NCBI RefSeq assembly: GCF_024166365.1
Contig: NC_064826.1
Coordinates: forward strand, 25,816,001 to 25,880,000
DNA from: Elephas maximus indicus
Lineage: Eukaryota; Chordata; Mammalia; Proboscidea; Elephantidae
Direction of reading: 5' to 3'
Length of the DNA: 64,000 nt
Positions 45,723 to 56,779 of the stretch are shown here, piece after piece (position 1 is the stretch's first letter; each line of letters starts with the position of its first letter). The position numbers were made by a program, and so were the translations under genes. The notes under the pieces were generated by a model, which searched no databases, was not told the origin of the DNA, and saw nothing but the letters and a program-made list of their open reading frames with translations.

Positions 45723-46202
45723 CTCTTTAAAGACCTCTTTAAAATGATGAAAAGCAAAGATGTCGCTTTGAGGACTAAAGTGTCCCTGATATTTTCAATC
45801 ACCTCGTATGCATGTGAACGCTAGACGATGAATAATGAAGACTGAAGAAGAACTGATGCATTTGAATTATGGTGTTGGCAAAGAATATTGACTATACCGT
45901 GAATTGCGGAAGAACAAGTCTATCTTGGAAGAAGTACAGCGAGAGTGCTCCTTAGAAGTAAGGATAACAAGACTTTGTCTCACATACTTTGAACTTGTCA
46001 GGAGGGATCAGTCCCTGGAGAGGGTCATCATGCTTGGTAAGGTAGAGGGTCAGCAAAACAGAGGAAGACTCTAGACAAGATGGCTGCAACAATGGGCTCA
46101 AACAAAACAATGATTGTGAGAATGGCACAAGACCAGACAGTGTTTCCTTCTGTTGTACATAGGGTTGCTATGAATCGGGACTGACTCGATGGCACCTAAC
46201 AA
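45723..46202 (+). mobile_element. RTE 3' fragment with 13-bp TSD, in HYAL4 intron 1
   Basis: Flanked by perfect CAGTGACTCAGAC at 45710-45722 and 46203-46215. Content ctctttaaaatgatgaaaag to gatggcacctaacaa. It begins with an 11-base tandem (acctctttaaag twice). Confidence 0.94.
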
Positions 46203-46499
46203 CAGTGACTCAGACAGATGTGTCTTTGGGATTCCAAGGCCAGGCGAAGGAGCTCAGTGTAAAGGACCTGCAGCTCTGACTTCGTCCAACATTTCTATCT
46301 GGTCCCTGAAATGGTTTGTGTTTAATTTCAAAGGACTCATATTGATGGGCTTTATTTATGTCTCATCCGGTCGTGGTAAGGCCGCCAGGATTTCCAACAG
46401 TATGAATGGTTAAGATAAATGAAAACTAGATTTCAATACGAGGAGCTTTGGTTTTGTAATCATGAAGGATTACAGTTTTTACTGTTTAAAGATTAACAT

Positions 46500-46962
46500 A
46501 GAGCTATGGTTAAACACTCGGCTGCTAACTGAAGGGCCAGCAGTTTGAACCCATCTACCATTCTGCCACGAAAAGACCTGGTGATCTTCTCCTGCAAAGA
46601 TTGTTGTTGTCAGGTACCATCGACCTATGTACAACGGAATGAAACACTGCTTGGTCCTGCGCCATCCTCACAATCATTGCTATGTTTGAGCCCATTGTTG
46701 CAGCCATCTCTTCGAGGGTCTTCCTCTTTTTCCCTGACCATCTGCTTTACCAAGCATGATGTCCTTCTCCAGGGACTGGTCCCTCCTAATAACATGTCCA
46801 TAGTACGTGAGACAAAGTCTTGCTCCTCTCACTTCTAAGGAGCATTCTGGCTGTACTTCTTCCAAGACAGATTTGTTTGTTCTTCTGCCAGCCCATGGTA
46901 TATTCAAAGATTACAGCCTAGGAAACCCTATGGGACAGCTCTACTCTGTGCTATAGGGTTTA
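46500..46962 (+). mobile_element. AfroSINE split by an RTE fragment
   Basis: Left arm 46500-46602 (ggttaaacactcggctgcta, ggtgatcttctcctgcaaag); right arm 46905-46962 (gattacagcctaggaaaccc to ctatagggttta). Confidence 0.9.
46603..46904 (-). mobile_element. RTE 3' fragment nested in AfroSINE, 8-bp TSD
   Basis: Flanked by CAAAGATT at 46595-46602 and 46905-46912, a duplication of SINE sequence. Content is the RTE 3' end in reverse (tgttgtcaggtaccatcgac to cccatggtatatt). Confidence 0.94.
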
Positions 46963-46969
46963 TTCAGAG

Positions 46970-47860
46970 GGAAATTAAAAGCTGAATGTATGCAGTTGAT
47001 TTCCTAGTTTGTTAAATTATAATATATCCCCCCACTCCTTAGGAGTCTAAACATTCACCCTTTGCTCCAAGGATAAATCTCCATCAGTTATACACTGGGA
47101 AATATAATTGGGTGACTTGGTAGGAAAGAAAAGCAGAACTCTAAGCTGTATTTTACCTTGGACACTTTATATTAATACTTGATAGATAAAGCTCTTTATC
47201 TGACACTTTTATAGTCCACTCAAAGGCACTACAATCTCACTTTTTCAAGTGTTTTTCTGGGCCATTTCTGGTAATTTTCAAAAGGGAAGAGATTTGGATT
47301 TAAACTAATTTCCCTTTTGGGTAGACGCTCACTTCCGTGTCCCGTGAGAGTAGATGAGAGCTGACATGAAGGAAGGGGAGGAGGCTCTGTGAGGCTCACA
47401 TGAGACAGCGTAAGTGAAAAAAAAAAAAAAAAAAGTGAAAGGCTTTGAAAATGATCCATGGTGTGGTGAAGAAGGGACAGGCCAGGAGCTGTCCCTGCAG
47501 CACCCAGGCTGCAGACTGCTGAGTCCATGTCCAAGGCCTCTCTGGGCTGAATTGAAAAAGACCTAATGGAGCAAAGCTCCTTGCTGCACTCACTCTGAAG
47601 CTTCCCTGAATACATTAAGGTGACATTCACGTGGCGTGATCCAAGGGGTCAAAAACCCCCAACGGCCTCCCACAAATTTCTTTGGGTTAAGGCTTTGTCA
47701 TCACAGAGGGGAGGGAGACGTAGCATTTACTTTTTGTATGTATAGATTATTGACCCATATTTAATAAGGAGGGAAGCTAAAGATATTTGTGGTGAAGCCA
47801 CACCTTCTGAGGTAGATATCAGGAGGGAATGTTAGTTTCTTCTCAATGTGTCCTTTACTA
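46970..47860. other. Unassigned sequence in HYAL4 intron 1
   Basis: A minus-strand 133-codon frame (47630-47229) is interrupted by a poly-F stretch from a poly(A) run at 47416-47434 and has no family features. I treat it as chance. Confidence 0.45.
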
Positions 47861-47865
47861 TCATA

Positions 47866-48183
47866 ATTGTTGTTAGCTGCCATCAAGTCAGGCCTCTGGC
47901 TCATGGTAACGCCATACACAATGTAATGAAATGCTATCCAGTCCTTTGCCATCCCCATGATCAGTTGGGGATTGGACTGTTGTGATCCATTTGGTTTGCT
48001 TTGGCTGATTTTCAGAAGTAGATTGCCGGGTCTTTCTTCCTAGTCTTAGTCTGGAAGCTCAGCTGAAACCTGTTCGGCATCAGAGCAGTACAAAAGCTTC
48101 CACTGACAGGTGCATTGACCAGGAATCAAACTGAGGTCTCCTACATGGAAGGTAAGAATTCTACCATTGAACTACCAGTGACC
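47866..48183 (-). mobile_element. SINE with tRNA-Gly-like head and RTE-leader body
   Basis: On the minus strand, 48183-48110 resembles tRNA-Gly (ggtagttcaatggtagaatt, tttgattcctggtcaatgca). The body (caggtttcagctgagcttcc, agacccggcaatctacttct) matches the RTE leader at 4764-4836. The tail at 47866-47960 matches the RTE 3' end. It is a different head from the common AfroSINE. Confidence 0.85.
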
Positions 48184-48357
48184 CCGCAATGCCATTATTA
48201 AACGGAATTCATTGGAACTGATTCAAATAAGTCATTTTACATGTTGACTGGAGGTAGAAAGACAGGAGCAGATATTAAGTAAATTTCTCTACCAAATTAG
48301 CTGTCACCTAGCAGAAAGCAGCGGCTGACTGTGTTACAGAACAGCTGTGTTTGTCAT

Positions 48358-48994
48358 TGTTAAGTACTGTCGAGTCAGTTTTGACTCATAGCCACCCTAT
48401 GTACAAAAGAACGAAACACTGTCCAGCCGTGCACCACCCTCAAAATCGTTGTTACGTTTGAGCCTACAGCTGCAACCACTGTGTCGATCCATCTCCTTGA
48501 GGGTCTTCCTATTTTCTGCTGGCCCTTTAATTACCAAGCATAATTTCCTTCTCCAGGGACTGAATCCTCCTGATAACCTGTCCAAAGCATGTGAGATGAA
48601 GACTCACCACCCTTGCTTCTAAGGAGCATTCTGGCTGTACTTCTTCCAAGACAAATTTGTTTGTTCTTCTGGCAGTCAATATTCTTCACCAACACCCTAA
48701 TTCAAAGGCATCAATTCTTCTTTGGTCTTCCTTATTCATTTTCCAGTTTTTGCATGCATATGAGGCAATTGAAAATACCATGGCTTGGGTTGGGTGCACC
48801 TTAGACCTCAAAGTGACAGCTTTGCTTTTTAACACTTTAAAGAGATCGCTTGTATCAGATTTGCCCAATACAGTGTGTCGTTTGATTTCTTGACTACTGC
48901 TTACATGGGCTTGATTATGGATCCAAGTGAAATGAGATCCTTGACAACTTCAGTATTTTCTCTGTTTATCATGATGTTCCTTGTTGGTCCAGTT
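48358..48994 (-). mobile_element. RTE 3' fragment in HYAL4 intron 1
   Basis: Tail tactgtcgagtcagttttga at low coordinates; continues to gttccttgttggtccagttg near 48994. Short minus frames at 48868-48686 (FSIASYACKNWKMNKEDQRR) confirm the RT C-terminal region. Confidence 0.93.
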
Positions 48995-48999
48995 GTTTA

Positions 49000-49570
49000 T
49001 TGGGTCAGAAAAGCAAGGGCACTGCTAGTGAGGGAAGGCTGCAGCTGAGATGCCATTGAGAGTGAACCGGGACCACCTGAGAGCATGACCCACATGGGTA
49101 GTGTCACAGGGAAAGGGAAATGAAGAAACAAAGCAGCTGTAGAGAAACCTCCTAGGTCCCAGTGTGATGTCTGCCTACCCCAAATCCTGAGGCTTGAACC
49201 AAGCTTTCAGAAGTAAGAGCGCAGGGACACCCTGAGGACTCACTCTCCACACTCTAGGCAGAGTCCCTGGAGCTCAGCACAGTGCTTATCACGAAACTGC
49301 CCACTGAGGGAGCTGGAGCCTCACTAACCAGCTGCCTCCGTGACACCACAGGGAGCCTTAGTTAACTACAAGGATAACCATCTTTAAATCTTCAGCCAAG
49401 AAAATGCCTTTCATGATTTTTTTTAAAGCATAGTCGGGTTCTATCTTGGGTGTGTTTCTAGGTGGTGTGGGCAATCTTCTGTGTAAGATGAGATAGCACT
49501 CGTTCCAAATCATCCCCGGGAGCTACGGCTGCTGCCTGAGAGTCCGTTCTTGGGTATTCCAGGTTTAAGG
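49000..49570. other. Unassigned sequence in HYAL4 intron 1
   Basis: No gene or repeat recognised. Confidence 0.4.
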
Positions 49571-49575
49571 CTTTG

Positions 49576-49778
49576 ATAAAACCCATCGCTGTTGAGTTGA
49601 TTCCAAATCTTAGCTACCCTCTAGGACAGAGTAGAACTGCCCCATAGCATTTCCAAGGCTGTAAATCTTTATAGAAGCTGACTGCCACATCTTCCTCCCT
49701 CGGAGTAGCTGGTGGGTTCACACCACCGACCTTTTGGTTAGCAGCCAAACTCTTACCCACTGCACCACCTGTGCTCCT
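49576..49778 (-). mobile_element. AfroSINE, long form
   Basis: Tail acccatcgctgttgagttga, middle agaagctgactgccacatct, head cttacccactgcaccacctg. Confidence 0.94.
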
Positions 49779-49892
49779 TTAAGGCTCTGATACCCTTTAA
49801 AAAACCATACTCAGACCTCATAAATTTCTGTAGTGCTTCAAATTTTCATTTGTATTTTTTCACTTGATTTTCACATATACTCTGGCTAAGTA

Positions 49893-50190
49893 AATTGTTG
49901 TGTGCTGTTGACTTGATTCCGACTTCTTGTTGTCGTTGTTACGTGCTGCCCAGTTGGTTCTGACTCGTACCGACCCTATGTACCACAGAACAAAACACTG
50001 CCTAGTCCTGCTCCATCCTGATAATCATTGTTAGCGACCCTAAATGTCAGGATAGAAATGCCCCACAGGGTTTCCTAGGCTGAAATCTTTATGGGAGCAC
50101 CAGGTCTTTTCTCCCACAGAGCTGCTGGTGGGCTTGAATCGCGACCTTTTGGTTAGCAGAGGAGCATTTAAACCATTGCAAACCAGGGCT
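49893..50190 (-). mobile_element. AfroSINE split by a short RTE tail
   Basis: The SINE tail ttgtgtgctgttgacttgat stops near 49924. About 105 bases of RTE 3' end follow (cttgttgtcgttgttacgtg to tcctgataatcattg). The SINE then resumes at about 50032 (gcgaccctaaatgtcaggat) and runs to its head near 50190. Confidence 0.85.
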
Positions 50191-50377
50191 AGGTAATTAG
50201 GGCAGGTAGTTCTCTACCCCATTTCATAGATTAATACACTCAGGTCCAGGCAGGTTAAGATATTTGCTGCTTATTGGTAATTTTTTTTCTCCTAGTCCTA
50301 ACTGTATACTGTACACACACACATACATTCTCTCTCTCAAGTGGTTGCAGGACCGGACTAGGTAGTGAGGGTCCAAA

Positions 50378-50531
50378 AAACCCAGTGCTGTTGAGTTGAT
50401 TCTGACTCATAGCTACCCTACAGGACAGAGCAGAACTGCTCCAAAGAGTTTCCAAGGAGTGCCTGGTGGATTTGAACTGCCAACCCTTTGGTTAGAAGCC
50501 GTAGCACTTAACCACTACGCCACCAGGGTTT
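50378..50531 (-). mobile_element. AfroSINE, short form
   Basis: Tail cccagtgctgttgagttgat, head ttaaccactacgccaccagg. Confidence 0.94.
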
Positions 50532-50539
50532 CCGTAGTG

Positions 50540-52400
50540 AGGGTAGTATGAATTAATTCTAAGATGCAGATATCTTTGGGAAAGTCAGAAATGGATGCCA
50601 TTACTAGTCAGAGTTTAGTATGAATGAATTCCAGGTTTTTAAACATTTGTGGGCAGATTTCTATGGAGGATAGAGTATGACGGTGGATACACTGATCATT
50701 TAAAAGATGTGGAAAGAGCTTACCATTCAGAATGGAAGAGGGTACAGAATGACATCTTGGGACTGACACAGGAATTCACTCTAGATAAGACCCCAAGTGT
50801 TGTTCGTTCTTTCCTCAGAGGGAACAGAAGCATTTCTGAGGCTATAGCTCCTAAAGACGGAAGCTTACCCTACTTTTGCCCAATGTGCAGAACGTACCAG
50901 TAGTGTGATCTTTTGAAATGAATGCCTTGTCCCTTAGAGTTTGTTATTTCTTCCAAATGTAAATTTCTTATCACTAAAGAAAAGAACTTGTTTGAGCCAA
51001 ATATAGAAGAGAAGCAGTTTCCTAGAAGGTGGTATTTAACTTCCAATTTCCGAGTCAAGAATACCTTGGAAAGATTTAGATAACCTCTTTTAATCTTCTA
51101 GAAAGTATTGATTTCCTGTCATTCTCCACAGAATTTCTTGTTGCTGGTTTTTCTGGGTGTTGTATCAGTTTACAATAGAGGTATTTCCCGCCTACTCGTT
51201 TTATTAACAGTGTAAAGGCATAGCATTTACCATACTCTATAAAAACAGAGCTGATACATGGGTGCCATTTCTCCCCCTGATGAGTAAGCTCCACGCCATG
51301 CATGTTCCACGGATACCATCGTGCAGGGTAGATCCCTCACCTTCGTGTTTCCTGAGCCTGCTCCGTAGGAGGCCTAATGCTCAGAACATCTTTGTATGTT
51401 AACATGCGCTGAGGAGATGAAATTTGTAATGATGGAAAAAAGAAGGAATGCCTCAACTGAAGAGCATTAAACCTTTTGTGTCCAGTAATACCTTAAAACA
51501 CCACCACGTTATACATGGGAAGGCTTACAGTTCTCAAGTCTTCTGGACGTAGAACGGTTTACCCATAATTATCCACGTCCAAACACTAGATATCAACTCC
51601 TTTCCCAAGAAGTTCCCTTCTAAGTGGTTAGAGTATTGAAGAGGCAGGAAGGGAGAGAAAATGTGTCTGAAAGTCCACTTCTTAAAAACAACTCTCATGC
51701 TTTGTGTGAGGGCTGTGGCAGCATTGACTTGACTAAGAATTATCAGACAAAATAAAACTTTATTTGTAAGTTTTAACCTGGGGTTACAAAATCACCTACT
51801 AGTAATGTAAGCATTAAATTACATCATTACCACCAACTTTCCATTAGTTGTGGTCATAGAGGCCCAGGTGACCTAGATTAAGCCAACCACCTACTTTTAG
51901 CAGATTTGTAACTTCTCCTTCCCTTATACCTTTTCCCCAAGCTGATATTATGCATTAGAAGGAAAACACTCTATTTTTTATTTAAAAAAAAATGATATTT
52001 GATATGGTAAGACCAGATGCAGAAATGTCTTCAATTCCACTTCCACACATAGGAGCAAATGCAAACTACTCTGTCTCAGAACGTGCTCTCTGACTTTCTA
52101 ACCTGTCCTCCGCCATCATTTTGAAAGTCTCTAAAAGCGGTCAATTGTCAGGGAACACAAAGTTGGGGAGCAGAAAGTGTAGCCATTTTCTATTTTGTAC
52201 TTCAACCCCTTCCCTCCTTACTTGCTTCCTTAAAGGAATAATAATAAATGAGATAATCAGAATTGGGATTGCATAAATGAAGAGTCTACGTGGAATTATG
52301 TCCCCATGTAACAGACTATTAATTGGGAATTCTTCAACTAGCATAATTAACAAAGGAATATCACTTTTGGGATAGAGTGGAAACCCCCTCCATCAGGCAA
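50540..52400. other. Unassigned part of HYAL4 intron 1, no interspersed repeat seen
   Basis: This is the longest stretch in the window in which I see no mobile element. It ends at the exon-1 donor (52411-52410). A plus frame of 84 codons (50649-50903) and minus frames at 51303-51076 and 52353-52141 show no recognisable domain. Regulatory content cannot be judged by eye. Confidence 0.5.
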
Positions 52401-52411
52401 AGAATTCTTAC

Positions 52412-53365
52412 CTTAGAAAGAAAAAATAAAGGTTGGTCTCTGTAGCCCAGCCTGGTGTAGACAAATACAGGCAGGGTATAATCATGGGATGTCATGGCGG
52501 AGACCCTCATGGATTCGTGCACCCGAAATTGTGAGAAGTGCAGAATGTTTTCACTGTCCCCAAGGGATTTCCTGACCCCAATAGAAGGATATAAAGCAGC
52601 ACTGCTGTTCCAGAGCCAAGAAAGCTCATTGTTCCTCAGAACTTCCTCTTCTGGGCATGACCCAGTGTAGTTTGGGGCATAAACATTATAATTGTGGCAA
52701 TCAGGATATAAATAATAACCCCAAAGGCCCTTGGGTCGACTCTTGATCCCCAATTTGATGGTTTCCTTCATGAAAGCTTTTGCACTTTCTTCAAAGGTTG
52801 CTTTGGCTAAATACTCAATATCAGTAGCTGATACATTCTCTTGCGTTTCAGAAATAAGCTTTCTTGACTTCTGTCTGTAAACATTTTTTGCGTTCCAGTT
52901 CCGGGCCCACTGGGGTCTCCAATATTCCCAGTCTATCACAGCAAGTCCGCTGAAATCTTCAGCAGGGATGTAATAATTAATGTCTTGGTCAGCTTTTTCC
53001 AGGTGTACTTGCAAACTTATGTTCTGAGGCAGACCTCCATTAATGGGAACGCCCTGCGATGTATACCATGGATAGTATCCCAGTCTGTTGACATAGAATA
53101 TAGTGACATTTTGCCCCCTGGCCTTGGCCAGTGGGCTTCCAACCACCTGAAACATTTTCAGATTTAGTCTTATATTGTATTTTATTAAGCACTGATCTGT
53201 TGGGGCGTTCCAAGCAGCTATAAAAGGTTTCCTTTGGTAAATTGGAAGCCGAGCAGGTTTTAGAGAAGAGATAGATTTCAGAATAAAGAAGATGAGCAGC
53301 CATAAGGAGAAATGGACTGGCTGAACCACACAAAACCTTACTTGTCCTTCCGGTAATATTTTCAT
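52412..53365 (-). CDS. HYAL4: HYAL4 exon 1 (signal segment and GH56 core)
   Basis: HYAL4 is a GH56 endo-hexosaminidase; the human enzyme acts mainly on chondroitin sulfate rather than hyaluronan. Residues 1-318. The ATG at 53365 has context cttaccATGA. Residues 15-34 are a hydrophobic signal segment. Visible motifs: IFYVNRLGYYPWY (89-101), the catalytic VIDWEYW with D145 and E147, YYLYPDC (218-223) and LFFLSK before the gtaagaattc donor at 52411. Sequons at N86, N115, N177, N232 and N253; cysteines C59, C223 and C237. With exons 2 and 3 it gives 481 residues, the length I know for the human protein, with no stop or frameshift. An acceptor-like cag ends at 53417, so the 5' UTR is probably split. 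Confidence 0.97.
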
Positions 53366-53416
53366 GGTAAGATAAGAATTGTATGTTATCTTCTGCTTTA
53401 ACGCACTCTGGAAGAC
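53366..53416 (-). other. HYAL4: Probable 5'-UTR part of the HYAL4 start exon
   Basis: On the minus strand tctctccacag (AG at 53418-53417) precedes gtcttccagagtgcg and then the ATG. A pyrimidine-rich acceptor here would join an upstream non-coding exon that I cannot place. Confidence 0.5.
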
Positions 53417-53419
53417 CTG

Positions 53420-54185
53420 TGGAGAGATTTAATTTTCTGTTAGTGATAATTTTGAGGACAAAGACTCCAATATTGAATAGGTATTATTATACATTTATAT
53501 TTTATAAATTATATTTTACTTACCAATCAAGGCATGGAAGCAAAAGAACTGACCTAGCTTCTATTTGGGGGCAACCAATGTAATTCAACAAACATTCATG
53601 GAGATCTAGTTCTTGTGCCCAGGAATACAAAAGGAATAAGACGTGGTCCTTGCCCCCAAAGTGCTCCTGGTTAAATCAAAAGGTAAAATAATATGCACTA
53701 TCATTTCAAAAATTTCATAATTCCCAAGTACTGTGCTGAAGTCCTTCATAAGCATTTATCTCATTTAGTCTGGTAATAACTGTGTAAGACCATTAAAATT
53801 ACATCTCCAATTTACAAATAAGGAAGCTGAGGCTTAGCAAGATGAAGAGGCTTGTCTGAGGTCACATTGGATAGAAGGCAAGGTAATGGGAAATTGTTAT
53901 GATCAAAATGCATAACAAATACTATGGAACAATTTATTAAAGCAATTACTTCTCCTGGGGGCAGGGTGTAGGTAGGAAGAGAAAGTGGTCAAGAAATCCT
54001 GCAGAGAAGATGGGACACCCGAATTGAGCCAAGAAGACAGGTAGGAGCTCGGAAGGTAAGAGAAGGAAGAGAGCCGTGACTACTTTGTCAAGTTTCCTTT
54101 CTAGTTATCTGTCAAACTACTGTAAAATATTTTTTATAAGCTCACCCAAGTAGGTTTAATGGCATAAAACATTTGATGTCTTCTG
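53420..54185. other. HYAL4 upstream flank, mostly unassigned
   Basis: No gene recognised. 53700-53890 holds a MIR (separate entry). Confidence 0.4.
53700..53890 (-). mobile_element. MIR SINE
   Basis: taagcatttatctcatttag, acatctccaatttacaaata and ggtcacattggatagaaggc follow the MIR order in reverse. Confidence 0.82.
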
Positions 54186-54191
54186 TATCAT

Positions 54192-54388
54192 TGTCCTTGG
54201 CTGGTGCAAATTGTTAACGTGGCTGTTAACAGAAAGATTGGAGGTTCGAGTCCACCCAGAGGTGCCTAGGAAAAAGGCCTGATGATCTGCTTCTGAAAAA
54301 TCAGCTATCGAAAACCCTACGGAGCATAGTTCTACTCTGACACACATGGGATCGCCATGAGTCAGAATCGACTCGATGACAACTGGAC
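54192..54388 (+). mobile_element. AfroSINE, long-body variant
   Basis: Head tccttggctggtgcaaattg, middle gatgatctgcttctgaaaaa, tail gggatcgccatgagtcagaa. Confidence 0.92.
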
Positions 54389-54555
54389 CTGGACCGTATC
54401 AGTAAAGTGAAATGCATTCTGCTTATGCCTAGCACAGCGAGGATAGGGTATATCAAAAACCTTTGTCCTTTGGCTGAGTGCCCAGCACACAGACCCCTCC
54501 ATCTGTAGTGACTTCTCCACCATGTGAGTCTTGATGGAAGGCAGAGTCCAGATTT

Positions 54556-54725
54556 CATTGTTGTTGCCTTGTGTCCTCGAGTCGATTCCAAAAGGTTGGT
54601 GGTTCAAACCCACCCAGTGGTACCTCAGAAGAAAAGTTGTAGAAATCTGCTTCCATAAAGTATACAGCCAAGAAAACCCTATGGAACAGTTTTACTGTGT
54701 CACAAATAGGGTCGACAATGAGCCA
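54556..54725 (+). mobile_element. AfroSINE, head replaced by an inverted tail
   Basis: 54558-54590 is a minus-strand tail piece (ttgttgccttgtgtcctcga). The plus-strand B box (ggtggttcaaacccacccag), body and tail follow. Confidence 0.82.
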
Positions 54726-54729
54726 TATT

Positions 54730-55375
54730 TCATCAAATAAGTCAAAACGTCCAAGTACTTTCTCAGCCTTCCTTGAAGCTAGGGTGCTGGCACGTGACCT
54801 GGGCCAAGCCAGTTCTATGCAACCCACTCCAGACTTTGAATAGGGGTCTTGGGAATTAAAAAGATTGGTGTTGGAGTCAGTAGTGACAGTAATTCCAGGG
54901 CGCAGGAGCAGCAGTGCCTGTGGGGACATTCAGAACCTGGTGTCCCCGGTGCTAATGTTAAGTGGCAGCATTGTCCTCGTGGGACAGCACTTTTCTGCTC
55001 AAGTCAGTAAAGTTTTGTCTCAGTTGCTTACAACCAGAAACTCTGAGGGAAACAGGCTCTTGCCATGCACTCTGTGGGTTGTGATTATGTCCTCGAGCAG
55101 TTATCTATAATATGTAATTACGATGCCTCACCACCAGGTGTCACCAGCCTAACTTGATAGCGCTTCCCGAGTCTAAGACACTGAGGTAAATAAAAATTTT
55201 AAAGAATTTAGAAAACCTTATTAAAAATATTTAACGAGTCCTAACTAAATGGATACATGCTAAATATTAGTTTTTAAGAGCTATGGATAGAGGTATTTTC
55301 TTTATTCATTCATTCAGTAAATACCTTTATCCTCCGCAACACAAAGATGAGTAAAATAATCCCACTTAGTAACAT
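54730..55375. other. Unassigned sequence
   Basis: No gene or repeat recognised. Confidence 0.4.
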
Positions 55376-55382
55376 AAAATAA

Positions 55383-55585
55383 GGCGTCCCTGGGTACTGC
55401 AAACGGCTAAGCCCTCAACTACTAGCTGAAAGGTTGGCGGTTTGAACCCACCCAGAAGCACCTTGAGAGACAGGCCTGGCAACCTGCTGCCAAAAGGTCA
55501 CAACCTTGGAAAAAACCCTATGGAGCAGTTCTCTGCACACATGGAGTCACCGTCAGAATTGTCTCAACAGCAACAAATAACAACG
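55383..55585 (+). mobile_element. AfroSINE, long-body variant
   Basis: Head gcgtccctgggtactgcaaa, middle ggcaacctgctgccaaaagg, worn tail ggagtcaccgtcagaattg. Confidence 0.88.
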
Positions 55586-55589
55586 ACAT

Positions 55590-56585
55590 GAAATATATTA
55601 TACTGAAGGTATACATTATGGTTTGAAGAGAAGAGTGTTTTCAATGAAATCTAATTTTATGAGTGTAAAATAACGGTCCTCAAATCTGCTCCTAATCTTT
55701 ATCAATTATACTCTGCCTCAGGGTAAGAAAAATGAATTTGCATATGGATGGATTAATGGGGGGGGGCTTTTCTTTAAACCTAAATCTCAGTCCTTGTTAG
55801 AGAAAGTCATGCACGTGCACAAAAATCTATTCTAGCGGGATACTCTCTGCTTTTTGTTTTAATCAAAACATAGCTTTCCACTGATGAATGTTTCCCCTTT
55901 GGCCATGCCGGCCCGTCACTACCACAGAAAGTCTTCCTTTATTACACAGTTACCAAGTGATTCTATTCTCTGACCCAGGGACATTATTATTCTCCTATTC
56001 TGGTTACCTGGAGGTGCATGTTACATGCCAGGTGGCAGGCATAGCTGCTGATAAATAATGAGCGGGGCACAGTAAATACTGGCGAAATAAATAAGTCAAG
56101 TTCACGCCTACGGTCTTGTGTTTGCTGTATCCTGTGTTTCTGCTTCCCAGGCAGTCAGGCCACTGCCGCTGCCCCTCCCCCCCCGCTCCCCACCACCACC
56201 ACCCGCCCTTCGCTCTCCAGGTTAAACTCCTCGGCTTGCTGCCAGGGCCTTCACTCCGCGCCTCCCAGACACTTCTTCGGCCTCCTCAAAGCCGCGCTAC
56301 CCCATGCAATCTGGTTGGCTGCTTCTCCTCCCTTCCTTCCTTCACCAGGGAACTTCTCCAGACCTGCCCTTCCAAAAGTACCTCCAGCATTTCTCCTGAA
56401 CCCCTTTTCCTCACCCCACACACACCATCAAAATCCCCACTGCTCAGCTCTACCTGGATCTTGACTAGTTGTTGTAGCATAGCCATGTGTGTAATTACCC
56501 ACACTTCACAGTGAGTCATCAGAGCACCTTCCCCCCTCACCCCTCTGGTAATCCTTCCAGGAAGGTTTGCACTTTTAACAGCTCT
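55590..56585. other. Unassigned sequence with C-rich block
   Basis: 56150-56560 is unusually C-rich for this window. A plus frame of 132 codons (56116-56514) is a by-product of that composition. No family is recognised. Confidence 0.45.
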
Positions 56586-56587
56586 CT

Positions 56588-56779
56588 AACCAGTTACTGA
56601 GAAGTTGATTCTGACTCTTGGTGACCCCTTGTGTGTCAGAGTAGAACTGTGCGCCATAGGGTTTTCAGTGGTTAGTTTTTTTGGACGTAGATTGTCAGGA
56701 CTTCTGAGGCACCTCCGAGTGGACTCTCGAACCTCTAACATTTCAGTTGGCAACCAAGCACGTTACCCATTTGCACCAC
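56588..56779 (-). mobile_element. AfroSINE interrupted by a MaLR LTR
   Basis: Tail aaccagttactgagaagttg, middle ttagtttttttggacgtaga. The head stops at ttgcaccac where the LTR begins and resumes with accacctacttgg at 57304. Confidence 0.88.

Noticed and set aside
47229..47630. Minus-strand frame of 133 codons as a gene
   Set aside because: It contains a poly-phenylalanine block made by a poly(A) run, has no known motif and lies in a HYAL4 intron.
50649..50903. Plus-strand frame of 84 codons ending with a CPMC motif
   Set aside because: A single CxxC is not enough for a zinc-binding domain, and there is no start context or exon signal. Left as unassigned intron.
56116..56514. Plus-strand frame of 132 codons as a gene
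   Set aside because: The C-rich stretch makes stop codons rare in this frame; residues are low-complexity P/S/L and match no family.
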